A stretch of DNA of 64,000 nt from Sphingobium sp. DEHP117 (GTDB lineage: Bacteria > Pseudomonadota > Alphaproteobacteria > Sphingomonadales > Sphingomonadaceae), in assembly GCF_030867385.1 (NCBI RefSeq), contig NZ_JAPFBJ010000003.1, positions 646,099 to 710,098 on the forward strand, given 5' to 3'. Below, piece by piece: positions 1 to 7,304 of the stretch (the first letter of the stretch is position 1; every line of letters starts with the position of its first letter). Position numbers and translations under genes: made by a program. Under the pieces are notes generated by a model that worked only from the letters and a program-made list of their open reading frames with translations, had not been told where the DNA came from and ran no database searches.

Positions 1-562
1 CGCCGCTTTCGAGGGCTATGCCGGAACCAGCGCATCGGGGTTTCGCGCCGAGGTCGAGGCGCAGCGCCGGCTCGGTCAGCAGGGCGACCTGCTGGACTAT
101 TTCGACCGGCGGCAGGGCGGTGCCTCACTCGCGGGGCCGGCGGGACCACGCATCGCGCGGACGCTCGACGATGCGGCCGTGCAGCTCGGGCCCTTGCCCG
201 CCATGATCGCCGACCGCTCCCGGCTACGTGTCATGCTCGCCAGCGTCGCGCGAACCCTCCATGTCGGCCTCCTCGCGGATTGCTTCTTCGATCCCGCCAC
301 CGCGCTCTGCCTCAAGCGCGTGACCACCCCCGATCCCAAGCAGCCGCTCACGGCGCTGTGCGAGCCGACCCGCTGTCCCAACGCCTGCATCACCGCCCGT
401 CACAGGCCAGCTTGGGAACGCGCGGCCGATGATGCCAGGGCATTGCTGCGCGAACGACGTCTGTCGGATCTTCAACGCCATGCACTCGCCACCGAGATCA
501 ACCGGCTCACTACCGTGATCGACGCCATCGGCCCCGCGCCGCCGGAGGCCAACCCCGGCTGA
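1..562 (+). CDS. Tyrosine recombinase 3 of the mer-trio element, C-terminal part
   Basis: The last 187 codons of the large third recombinase, read in the frame that starts at base 2. The full gene is at 51638-53815 in copy 2 and the sequence is the same here. The visible part begins within the region around the catalytic tyrosine (AAFEGYAG), so this fragment holds the end of the catalytic domain plus the cysteine-containing tail (motifs CEPTRC and CPNAC). The 5' part lies outside the window. It is followed by 155 bp without a gene and then by ardC. Confidence 0.85.
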   Translation, partial: AAFEGYAGTSASGFRAEVEAQRRLGQQGDLLDYFDRRQGGASLAGPAGPRIARTLDDAAVQLGPLPAMIADRSRLRVMLASVARTLHVGLLADCFFDPATALCLKRVTTPDPKQPLTALCEPTRCPNACITARHRPAWERAADDARALLRERRLSDLQRHALATEINRLTTVIDAIGPAPPEANPG

Positions 563-1499
563 CGGCGGAAGCTCTGCGCCGGTCGGCGCGCTGGCGCAAC
601 GGCGTTGCCGTCCTCCGCTTCGCTGCGGCCCTACGGGTGCGCAACCGCGCTTGTGCCCGGCGCTAGTCGAGCTCCGCCGCCGGGGATGGCCCCCGACGGG
701 CAAGCGGAGTTCAGATCATGCCAACTCAGGTACGAGCCGACGTCTATACTCGGGTCACCGAGGCGATCCTTGCAGCGATCGAAGCCGGTACGGGCAACTG
801 GCGCATGCCATGGCATCACAGCGGCGCCGATGTCACCCGGCCGACCAACATCGCCAGCGGCAAGCCCTATCGCGGCATCAACACGGTGTCGCTCTGGGCG
901 GCGGCCTATGGCGGCGGCTATGCGAGCGGGGTCTGGGGCACTTATCGTCAGTGGCAGGACCGCGGCGCCCAGGTCCGCAAGGGCGAGCAGGCCAGCCTCG
1001 GCGTCCTCTGGAAGGAGATCAGCCGGCGCGACGACGAGCAGGATGACGAAGATGGCGGCAAGGGACGGCGGCTCTTCGCCCGGGCGTTCAGCCTGTTCAA
1101 CGCCGATCAGGTCGACGGCTACGCGCCCGAGCCCGGGCCGGTCCTGCCCGAGAGCGAGCGCCTTGCGGCCGCCGAGGCCTTCATCGCCGCGCTCGGTATC
1201 GACACGGTCTACGGGTCGAGCAGCGCCTATTACCATCTCGGCGAAGACCGCATCTACATGCCGCACTTCGCAACCTTCCGTAGCGCGCATGGATTCTACG
1301 GCACCCATATCCACGAGTGTGCCCATGCCAGCGGCGCGGCGCATCGGCTCGACCGGGATTTCAGCGCCAGGTGGACCAAGGACGCGCTCGCGATGGAGGA
1401 AGCGACCGCCGAGCTGACCGCCTCGTTCCTGCTTGCCGACCTCGGCATCGCGCACGATCCGCGTCCCGATCATGCCGCCTATATCGCCTCCTGGCTGGC

Positions 1500-1526
1500 G
1501 TTATGCTCACCTCGCCATAACCTGGC
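1500..1526 (+). repeat. 27-bp block between ardC and RIT copy 1
   Basis: A 27-bp block that starts with GTTATG, then 10 bases, then CATAAC (a 6-bp inverted repeat), then CTGGC. It is absent from the expected ardC coding sequence and lies outside the 32-bp RIT terminal repeat. The same block is at 9105-9131, 54753-54779 and, reversed, at 62355-62381. In copies 1-3 the short sequence CTGGCT stands on both sides of it. Its shape (two short inverted arms round a spacer) resembles a tyrosine-recombinase core or coupling sequence; that role is inferred. Confidence 0.7.
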
Positions 1527-1542
1527 TAATCGCGAGGTGTCG

Positions 1543-1610
1543 ATAATGTGAAGGAACGCGGCCAGATTGGCCGAGTTCTGGGGTTTCCTGCCAACGTTCC
1601 TTCACATTAT
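1543..1610. repeat. Extra inverted copy of the RIT end, forming a hairpin at the ritC end
   Basis: Bases 1543-1558 (ATAATGTGAAGGAACG) are repeated in reverse complement at 1595-1610. The ritC end of the element therefore has two opposed copies of the inner half of the terminal repeat, while the ritA end has one. The same holds at 9148-9215 and 54796-54863. Such asymmetric ends are usual for recombinase binding-site arrays. The right arm also sits just beyond the ritC stop, so it could act in transcript ending, although no T run follows. Confidence 0.7.
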
Positions 1611-1611
1611 T

Positions 1612-2616
1612 TCAAAGCGTGTCGAGCCAGGCGAGCACGCTTGTATCGCGCTTCCACGAAGGCTGACCGCCGGGTGTTGTCGGAACGGCGACCTGTTCCA
1701 GGGCCTTTCGCTTCGTTTCAAGATTGGCCCTGGCATAGTGGTTGGTCGTGTCGAGGCTCACGTGGCCGAGCCAACTGCGGATGACTGTAACATCGACGCC
1801 CGCAGATATGAGGTGCACGGCGGTGGCGTGCCGGAAGGCGTGCGGCGTCACGTGCTTGGTACGCAGCGTTGGTGTGGCTTCGGTCGCCGCCTTTACGTAG
1901 GCGGCAAGCTTGAATCGGACGCCCGACGCGCTGAGCGGTTCGCCATAGCGGTTAACGAACAGCCGTTGGTCAGGCGCCCGTGGTTGCCGTTCGAGCAGCT
2001 TCTTCAGCAGCAAGGCTGTTTCAGGCCAGAGCGGGCAGATGCGTTCCTTCCGTCCCTTGCCGGTCAAGCGCACGCAGCTCGGACTTTCGAACCGGATTGC
2101 TTCGGGGCACAAGTCGAGCGCTTCCTGTATTCGTGCGCCGCTGTTGTAGAGGAACGAGAGCAGCACATGATCGCGCATGCCTTCGAGCGTCGAACGGTCA
2201 GGCTGGGCAAGAATTGCCGTCACTTCCGCCGGATCCAGATAGCAGGGCTCCGATACCGGCGTGCGCTTGACGGGTATGTTGAGGATTTCGACGCATTGCG
2301 CGATCGATGCAGGATCCCTGGTCGCCACGAAGTGGAAGAAGCTGCGGATTGCGGCAAGCCTGCAGTTGCGCGTGCCGATCGTGCCGCCGCGCTCATGTTC
2401 AGCGTAACTGAGGAACGCGGAGACCTCGCTTGCGGCCAGATCAGTCATCGTAATCATAGCCACCTTCCTTCCAGCCCGCTGTGCGACGAACCGCAAGAAC
2501 AGCCGCCAGGTATCGCGGTATGATCGGACTGTATGGATGGATGCGTTGCGCTGCTCGACCAGCCATTCGTAGAAGAACGCGCGCATCAGTACCGGGAACG
2601 GGTTGGCCTTGCTCAT
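1612..2616 (-). CDS. ritC: RIT tyrosine recombinase C
   Basis: 334-residue tyrosine recombinase, third gene of the RIT trio. An N-terminal SAM-like core-binding domain (about residues 15-110) is followed by the catalytic domain with Arg I in NSGARIQEAL, the box HAFRHATAVH and GHVSLDTTNHYARA ending at the nucleophile tyrosine. All catalytic residues expected of the family are present. The start at 2616 was chosen because its ATGA overlaps the stop of ritB (2613-2615). Together with RitA and RitB it should carry out excision and integration of the element; the division of labour among the three is not known from sequence. The copies at 9217 and 54865 are identical in sequence. Confidence 0.9.
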   Translation of the reverse strand: MSKANPFPVLMRAFFYEWLVEQRNASIHTVRSYRDTWRLFLRFVAQRAGRKVAMITMTDLAASEVSAFLSYAEHERGGTIGTRNCRLAAIRSFFHFVATRDPASIAQCVEILNIPVKRTPVSEPCYLDPAEVTAILAQPDRSTLEGMRDHVLLSFLYNSGARIQEALDLCPEAIRFESPSCVRLTGKGRKERICPLWPETALLLKKLLERQPRAPDQRLFVNRYGEPLSASGVRFKLAAYVKAATEATPTLRTKHVTPHAFRHATAVHLISAGVDVTVIRSWLGHVSLDTTNHYARANLETKRKALEQVAVPTTPGGQPSWKRDTSVLAWLDTL

Positions 2617-3977
2617 GTCTGCACCTCCCGCTCCATGCTGAGGCAAGGTGCGCCCACCATGCGGAACCGCTCGTTTGCGTAATGCAGCAGATCCTGGGTG
2701 ACCGTGATGTAGACCAGCGTAGAGTTGATATCCCGGTGGCCGAGGTAGGTCGCGAGGAATGGCAGACGGTCCTGCGGGTTGATGCCCGTCCTGTACCATT
2801 CGAGGATCCGGTTCACGACCATCGAGTGGCGCAGGTCGTGCAAACGCGGTCCCGTTCGCCCCTGCGGTGGCTTCAGCCCGGCACGGCGTATGACGTCAAC
2901 GAGCAGCCAGGCGACGGCTTGCTTCGTATAGCGGCCGCTCCGCTGCTCGTGCCAGAACAGACCTGACCTCGGATCCTGCGGGGCACCCGCGCGACGCCGC
3001 ACATCGATGTACGCCCGAAGTTCGGCCATCACAGTGTCGGGCAGCGGCAGTATCCTTGTCTTGTAGAACTTGGTCTGCCGTATAGTGATCGTGCCGCCCT
3101 GAAGATCAACATCCCCCAGATCAAGGCGGGCAACCTCGCTGCGCCGCAGGCCCGCGCAATAGGCGAGCAGAAGCATCGTGTAGACACTCAACGGGCGAAG
3201 CGACGCTCGCGGAGAGGGGTAAGAGCGAGCAATGTCGAGCATATGCTGCACGTCGGCGGGCGTATAGATATGAGGTTTGCGCCATTGTTTGGCCACTTCC
3301 TTCCCCGGACGTGGGTCCGGTCGGCGCGGTGGGATCGACGGATCCCGGTGGCGGAGTATCTTCGCAAGGACGCGCTTCAGCTTTTCGCATTCGGCAGGAT
3401 GATTGCGCGTGGCCTTCGCCGCCGCCCAGTGTTCGAGCATCACCCCGATCGGTTCATCCTGCAGCGCCGGGTTCAGCTGTAGGAACCGGTCGAACCGCAA
3501 AAGCCACACAGGCTGCGTGGTATATTTGTACCCCCTGTTGCGCATCAGCGTAACGTGCTCGGCCATGATCGCGCCCAGCACGCTGCCGAACGGTTTGGGC
3601 TGATGCAGTTCGGCAAGGGCTTGTTCTGGATCGCGTGAAGCCAGAGCGCGCCAGACCGGCATGCACTGCTTGACGTTGCACTCCTTGCGCAGGACGACGA
3701 CGGGATTGCGGTGGATCGCCCCGGTTTGCACAAGGTGATCGAGGAACCGGTCGATAATGCGGGTGCGGTGGAGCAGCGTCGTCGCTGTCCAACGGTCGGA
3801 CCACGCCCGCAACCAGGCTACCAGCACATCTTGGCCGAGTTCGGTGTGGCGCGCGGCGACGTCCTGGAAGCTGTAGAGCACCTGTTTGTAATAGGTGCGG
3901 CTGTTCTTGCTGCGCAGGCCAAGGTCCGCGAGATAGCGCGCGATCAACAGTCGTTCGGGATCGGGCCATGGCGTCAT
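2613..3977 (-). CDS. ritB: RIT tyrosine recombinase B
   Basis: 454-residue tyrosine recombinase, the middle gene of the trio. Catalytic signatures are Arg I in CAGLRRSEVARL, the box HDLRHSMVVN, and GHRDINSTLVYITV with the nucleophile tyrosine. The N-terminal third is an SAM-like DNA-binding region rich in basic residues. The ATG at 3977 overlaps the ritA stop by ATGA, and the gene ends overlapping ritC, so the three are translationally coupled. Longer N-terminal readings are extensions into ritA sequence and were not used. Intact in this copy. Confidence 0.9.
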   Translation of the reverse strand: MTPWPDPERLLIARYLADLGLRSKNSRTYYKQVLYSFQDVAARHTELGQDVLVAWLRAWSDRWTATTLLHRTRIIDRFLDHLVQTGAIHRNPVVVLRKECNVKQCMPVWRALASRDPEQALAELHQPKPFGSVLGAIMAEHVTLMRNRGYKYTTQPVWLLRFDRFLQLNPALQDEPIGVMLEHWAAAKATRNHPAECEKLKRVLAKILRHRDPSIPPRRPDPRPGKEVAKQWRKPHIYTPADVQHMLDIARSYPSPRASLRPLSVYTMLLLAYCAGLRRSEVARLDLGDVDLQGGTITIRQTKFYKTRILPLPDTVMAELRAYIDVRRRAGAPQDPRSGLFWHEQRSGRYTKQAVAWLLVDVIRRAGLKPPQGRTGPRLHDLRHSMVVNRILEWYRTGINPQDRLPFLATYLGHRDINSTLVYITVTQDLLHYANERFRMVGAPCLSMEREVQT

Positions 3978-5207
3978 GACAGCACCTCCGATCCCGGAAC
4001 GTCGAGCGCGATGGCCCGCAGGTCTTCGGTTGCCAGCTTGAGATACGGAGCGGTAGATTCCGTCGAACGATGACCCAGCATATCGCCGATCACCTTTTGC
4101 GGGACCGAGGCGCGCAGCATCTCGACCGCGCGGGCATGTCTGAAGATGTGTGGCCCACACTTCCCCGGTGGCTTGACCCCGGCATCCCGGATTCGCCGGA
4201 AGACGGCACTATGCAGCACCCGGAGCCTTCCATAGGGTGCACGGGTCCGCACGAACACTTCGCGGGCGTCGGTCTGCGGTCGTCCCGAGCGCAGATAGCT
4301 GAGGATGGCTTCGCCCACCGGAGCCATCAACGGCAGATAGGAACAGGCACGGGTCTTGGTGTGGAGGATGCGGATCGATTCCGTCCGCCAGTCAATATCC
4401 TCGATCTTCAGATTGCGGATTTCGCCGGACCTCAGACCATAAGTCGCCAGCAGTTGCAGGATCGCCTGATCTCTGAGCCCGATAGGCGTTGTGTCTTTGC
4501 TCGCGGTTTCCAGAACGGCGGCGATCTGATCGCGCTCCAGGATCGAGGGCACCCCTTCATAGGCATACAATAGCGGGGGCGATGACGTGCGGCGACAAGT
4601 CGATTGCGGTGCGGCGCGTACGGTGCAGATAACGCAACAGCGAGCGAAGACGCTCCGCCACGTCCTTCACCGATTTGCGCGTTTGGTGCGGGCTGCGCAT
4701 ATCCATGTAACGGTCGATGTCGCCGACGCTCATTTCCACCAGGCTGTCGACGCCGCATCGATCAAGCTGCCAGGTCAGGAAGTTCCGACCTTCCCACATC
4801 AATGCGTAGATGCTGCGCTCCGCAAGGCCCCGCTCCTCGCGCAGCCAGATCTCGTATTCGTCGCAAATCGTAAAGCGCAGCGTGTCAGCAGCACATGTCG
4901 CTTTGGGCGCGGGTGGCCAACGGCCCTGTGCAAGCCGCAGTAGGGCGTGGATTCCAGAACGCGGAATGGAGTGCCAACACGGCCCTGGTGGTCGGCCATG
5001 ACGTTTGCGGAACATCGTGATCGCATGGTGCAAATAGTACCCCACCTGCGCCTCGGTCACCTCCGCGATCGGGATGCTGCGCCGGGCAAGATAGTCGAGG
5101 AACCCGCGCGCATAGGCGCAGTAGTTCCCGGCCACCACCGGGCTGTATCGTTGGCTGGTCAGTACGGATCTGAGTTCGGAGATCAGTTCGCAATCGGTAT
5201 TCGGCAT
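3974..5207 (-). pseudogene. ritA: RIT tyrosine recombinase A, frameshifted
   Basis: Same gene as the intact 410-residue RitA at 11579-12811, but a G run is five long at 4575-4579 instead of four. The frame breaks after about 210 residues, between the core-binding and catalytic domains. The catalytic half (3974-4570) stays open in another frame and keeps TYGLRSGEIR, HIFRHARAVE and GHRSTESTAPYLKL. The same run is three long in copy 4. This may be a sequencing homopolymer error, a true knock-out, or slippage. If real, this copy would depend on RitA supplied by copy 2. Confidence 0.8.
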
Positions 5208-5215
5208 TGACGGCT

Positions 5216-5242
5216 CCTCTGCTGGTCAAACGACCGCAGAGG
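5216..5242 (-). promoter_or_regulatory. Hairpin covering the ritA ribosome binding site
   Basis: On the ritA mRNA a 7-bp stem (CCTCTGC with GCAGAGG) continues through a 4-bp inner stem (GGTC with GACC) to a short loop, with one bulged base. The 3' strand contains most of the AGAGGAG Shine-Dalgarno that serves the ritA ATG 8 bases on. The hairpin would hide the site and keep recombinase levels low. The same structure is at 12820-12846 and 62493-62519. Confidence 0.6.
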
Positions 5243-5444
5243 TTCGTCGAGAAATAATGCGGAGCAAAGCCCGTCAGATAACGTCGCAATTCTGCGCATT
5301 TCAGACACTGAAACTGCGTTCCTTCACATTATCGACACCTCGCGATTACTTCAGGTGCTGAAGAACGACAGCCGCGCGATCTTCACTGCGGCCAGCAAGG
5401 CGCAGGCGGCGGCCGATTGGATGCACGCCCAGCAGCCGTGACGC

Positions 5445-5861
5445 TCACGCGGCCCGCACCTCGGCGCCGAGCGCATCAAGCAGCGGACAGCCCGGATCCT
5501 GACCGGCATCGCAGGCTCGCACCGAGTCTGCCAGAACCCGTTCCATCCGCCTGAGGTCCGCGATCCGCGCGCGCACATCCTGCAGATGCGACGCCGCGAG
5601 CTCGCGGACTTCGGTGCAGGAGGCCTGGCCGCCGGCCGCGAGTCCGAGCAAGGCGCGCACCTCGTCAAGGGTGAAGCCCAGCTCCCTCGCACGGCGCACG
5701 AAGCCCAGGCGAGCCACGTCCTCCCGACCGTAGCTGCGGTAACGGCCCCGCCGCGGCGGAACGGGCAGCAGCCCGATCCGCTCGTAATAGCGGATCGTCT
5801 CGATGTTGCAGCTGGTACGGCGCGAGAGTTCGCCGATCTGGATCGCGGCGGTTGCGGCCAT
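5445..5861 (-). CDS. merR: Mercury-responsive MerR regulator
   Basis: 138-residue MerR. The N-terminal winged helix (IQIGELSRRTSCNIETIRYY) is followed by the dimerisation helix. The three Hg(II)-binding cysteines fall at C82, C117 and C125, almost exactly where Tn501 MerR has them (82, 117, 126). It represses and, with Hg(II), activates the divergent merT promoter by untwisting its long spacer. The start at 5861 gives the usual N-terminus; longer readings would run through the operator. It is divergent from merT, 74 bp away, with the operator at 5876-5906 between them. A frameshifted copy is at 58703-59117. Confidence 0.93.
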   Translation of the reverse strand: MAATAAIQIGELSRRTSCNIETIRYYERIGLLPVPPRRGRYRSYGREDVARLGFVRRARELGFTLDEVRALLGLAAGGQASCTEVRELAASHLQDVRARIADLRRMERVLADSVRACDAGQDPGCPLLDALGAEVRAA

Positions 5862-5875
5862 CTTCAAAATACCTC

Positions 5876-5906
5876 TTGAGTCTGTAGTCGCTACAGATGG
5901 TAGGAT
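5876..5906 (+). promoter_or_regulatory. merT promoter and MerR operator
   Basis: TTGAGT (-35, 5876-5881) and TAGGAT (-10, 5901-5906) are separated by 19 bp. The spacer contains the dyad CTGTAG-TCG-CTACAG (5882-5896). A 19-bp spacer with a central dyad is the hallmark of MerR-activated promoters. An AAGGAG ribosome binding site follows at 5924-5929, before the merT GTG. Confidence 0.9.
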
Positions 5907-5935
5907 AGCTGCATGCCCGCCACAAGGAGTCGCCC

Positions 5936-6295
5936 GTGACCCAGACACCAAGCCCGCCCAAGGGGATAAGTACCGCCGCGCTTACCCTGGCGGGGATCGC
6001 CGCCGCGTTCGGCGTCGCTGCCTGCTGCGCACTGCCGATCCTCTTGGCATCCGCCGGCATCGGCGCGGCCTGGCTCAGCGGCGTGGCCGTCGTCTCCGCG
6101 CCCTATCGCACGCCGCTCCTCGTGATCGGCGCATTATGCCTCGTCGCCGGCGCCGCGCTGCTATTGCGCCAGCAACTCGCCGCCATGCGCTGCGGCCCGG
6201 ACGGCGTGTGCACGCCGCGCTGGACGCGCATCCTCACTCTCGCCGGCCTATTGGTCGGCGCGGCACTGCTCTGGGCGGGTTATAGCTATGTCTGA
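5936..6295 (+). CDS. merT: Mercuric ion transporter MerT
   Basis: 119-residue inner-membrane protein with three predicted membrane segments. The first carries the paired cysteines C30-C31 (AACCALPILL) that accept Hg(II). A cytoplasmic loop between the second and third holds a second cysteine pair, C86 and C92 (MRCGPDGVC), which hands Hg(II) on for reduction. The start is the GTG at 5936, seven bases after AAGGAG. It is the first gene of the mer operon under the MerR promoter. No merP was found, so Hg(II) would have to be collected without the usual periplasmic partner. A copy broken by several indels is at 59192-59549. Confidence 0.9.
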   Translation: MTQTPSPPKGISTAALTLAGIAAAFGVAACCALPILLASAGIGAAWLSGVAVVSAPYRTPLLVIGALCLVAGAALLLRQQLAAMRCGPDGVCTPRWTRILTLAGLLVGAALLWAGYSYV

Positions 6296-6515
6296 CGTCG
6301 TTCCGGAGCTGCACTCGACCCTGACCTGTCCGCACTGCGGACATCAGGCGACCGAGACGATGCCGACCAACGCATGCCAGTTTTTCTATGACTGCCGGGG
6401 CTGCGGCGCGGTCCTCAAGCCCAAGCAGGGCGATTGCTGCGTCTTTTGTTCCTATGGCGACGTTCCGTGTCCGCCGATCCAGATCGAGGGCAAGGGCGCG
6501 TCCTGCTGCGGCTGA
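6288..6515 (+). CDS. GDCCVxC-domain protein of the mer operon
   Basis: 75-residue cysteine-rich protein with the GDCCVFC signature (C50, C51, C54), preceded by a CPHC pair and a CRGC pair and ending in CC. It belongs to the small GDCCVxC (seleno)protein family that often sits in mercury operons. Its exact step is unknown; metal or thiol handling in the cytoplasm is the likely role, inferred from the cysteines and context. It overlaps the end of merT by eight bases and is followed nine bases later by merB. No membrane segment is seen. Confidence 0.85.
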   Translation: MSDVVPELHSTLTCPHCGHQATETMPTNACQFFYDCRGCGAVLKPKQGDCCVFCSYGDVPCPPIQIEGKGASCCG

Positions 6516-6524
6516 AGACAAGCC

Positions 6525-7304
6525 GTGACGCTTGCCACCCCCGCTGACGCTGCCCCTGAACCGACGGTTGCATTCCCCGACGGCACCGTCGTCCCGGACT
6601 GGACTGCGGTCACCGCGCCAAGCGCCCATTCGGCCCTGACAGCGCTGTTCGCGGCATTTATCGGCCGCAGGTGGCATGGCATCGACAGCACCGAGGACGA
6701 GGTGCGGCGTGCCATCCTCCGGGCCTATGTCACCCAGGGCCACGCGCCGGCGCCGGTGGAGATCGCTGCCGCGGTTGCGCTCCCGCCCGGCGACGTGGCC
6801 GCAGCGCTCCACCGGCTCGCCGGACGCGATCTCGTGGTCCTCGACGGCGACGGCCGAGTGAGCGGCGCCTATCCTTTCACCGATGCTCCCAGTGAGCATC
6901 AGGTGGAGGCCGCGGGTATCACGATGGGAGCCATGTGCGCCCTCGACGCGCTGGGGATCTGCACGATCGCACCGCACGCCAGCCTCATCCGCTCGTCATG
7001 CCGCCAATGCCGGCGCTCGCTTGCGATCCATGTCCACGACCGGGGCTGCACCTTGGGCGACGTCGTGCCCGAGGGGATTCTCGTCTGGTCCGGTCATCGC
7101 TACACCGGCGGCTGTGCAGCGTCTTCGCTCTGCACTCAGCAGGCTTTCTTCTGCCATGCCGATCATCTTGAAGCCTGGCGTATGGACGGTTCCGTGACCG
7201 CCCGCGACGGCATTCGCCTGACCCTGCGCGAGGCCCTCCAGGTCGGCCGCGCGATCTTTGCACCGATGCTCGGAGGGATATTGCCATGGCCCATTACGAC
7301 CTGA
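6525..7304 (+). CDS. merB: Organomercurial lyase MerB
   Basis: 259-residue alkylmercury lyase, which cleaves the carbon-mercury bond to give Hg(II) and a hydrocarbon. The catalytic set is visible: C138 and D141 in MCALDALG (the C96/D99 pair of the classic enzyme), C159 in SSCRQC (equivalent to C117), and C203 in the GGCAASSLC segment for the last cysteine. It is longer than usual (about 215 residues) at the N-terminus, and there is an extra cysteine-rich end (FFCHADHLEAWR). The start is the GTG at 6525. It overlaps the merA-like gene by 19 bases. With the flavoprotein it should give broad-spectrum resistance. Confidence 0.88.
   Translation: MTLATPADAAPEPTVAFPDGTVVPDWTAVTAPSAHSALTALFAAFIGRRWHGIDSTEDEVRRAILRAYVTQGHAPAPVEIAAAVALPPGDVAAALHRLAGRDLVVLDGDGRVSGAYPFTDAPSEHQVEAAGITMGAMCALDALGICTIAPHASLIRSSCRQCRRSLAIHVHDRGCTLGDVVPEGILVWSGHRYTGGCAASSLCTQQAFFCHADHLEAWRMDGSVTARDGIRLTLREALQVGRAIFAPMLGGILPWPITT

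Larger units (their letters stand above)
1527..5348 (-). mobile_element. RIT element (recombinase in trio), copy 1
   Basis: 3.8-kb element bounded by perfect 32-bp terminal inverted repeats (1527-1558 and 5317-5348, starting TAATCGCGAGGTGTCG). It holds only three tyrosine recombinase genes that overlap by ATGA, transcribed ritA, ritB, ritC on the minus strand. That is the defining layout of RIT elements. It is inserted in ardC copy A after the codons for ASW. It is identical to copy 2 except for one extra G at 4575-4579, which breaks ritA. Confidence 0.93.
718..5441 (+). pseudogene. ardC: ArdC-type antirestriction protein (copy A), split by RIT copy 1
   Basis: ArdC proteins are plasmid-encoded antirestriction factors with an N-terminal ssDNA-binding domain (ArdC-N) and a C-terminal zincin-like metallopeptidase domain. 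The piece 718-1499 encodes both domains, including the zinc motif HECAH and a downstream AELTASF helix. Reading then runs into RIT sequence and stops at 1549-1551. The missing C-terminus resumes after RIT at 5349-5441 (LQVLKNDSRAIF, ending QQP). Joining the two pieces restores a normal ArdC of about 290 residues, so RIT removed only the last 30 residues. The ATG at 718 follows a GGAG-like site. Whether the truncated product is active cannot be told. The gene is cargo of the mer-trio element, directly behind its recombinases. Confidence 0.88.
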
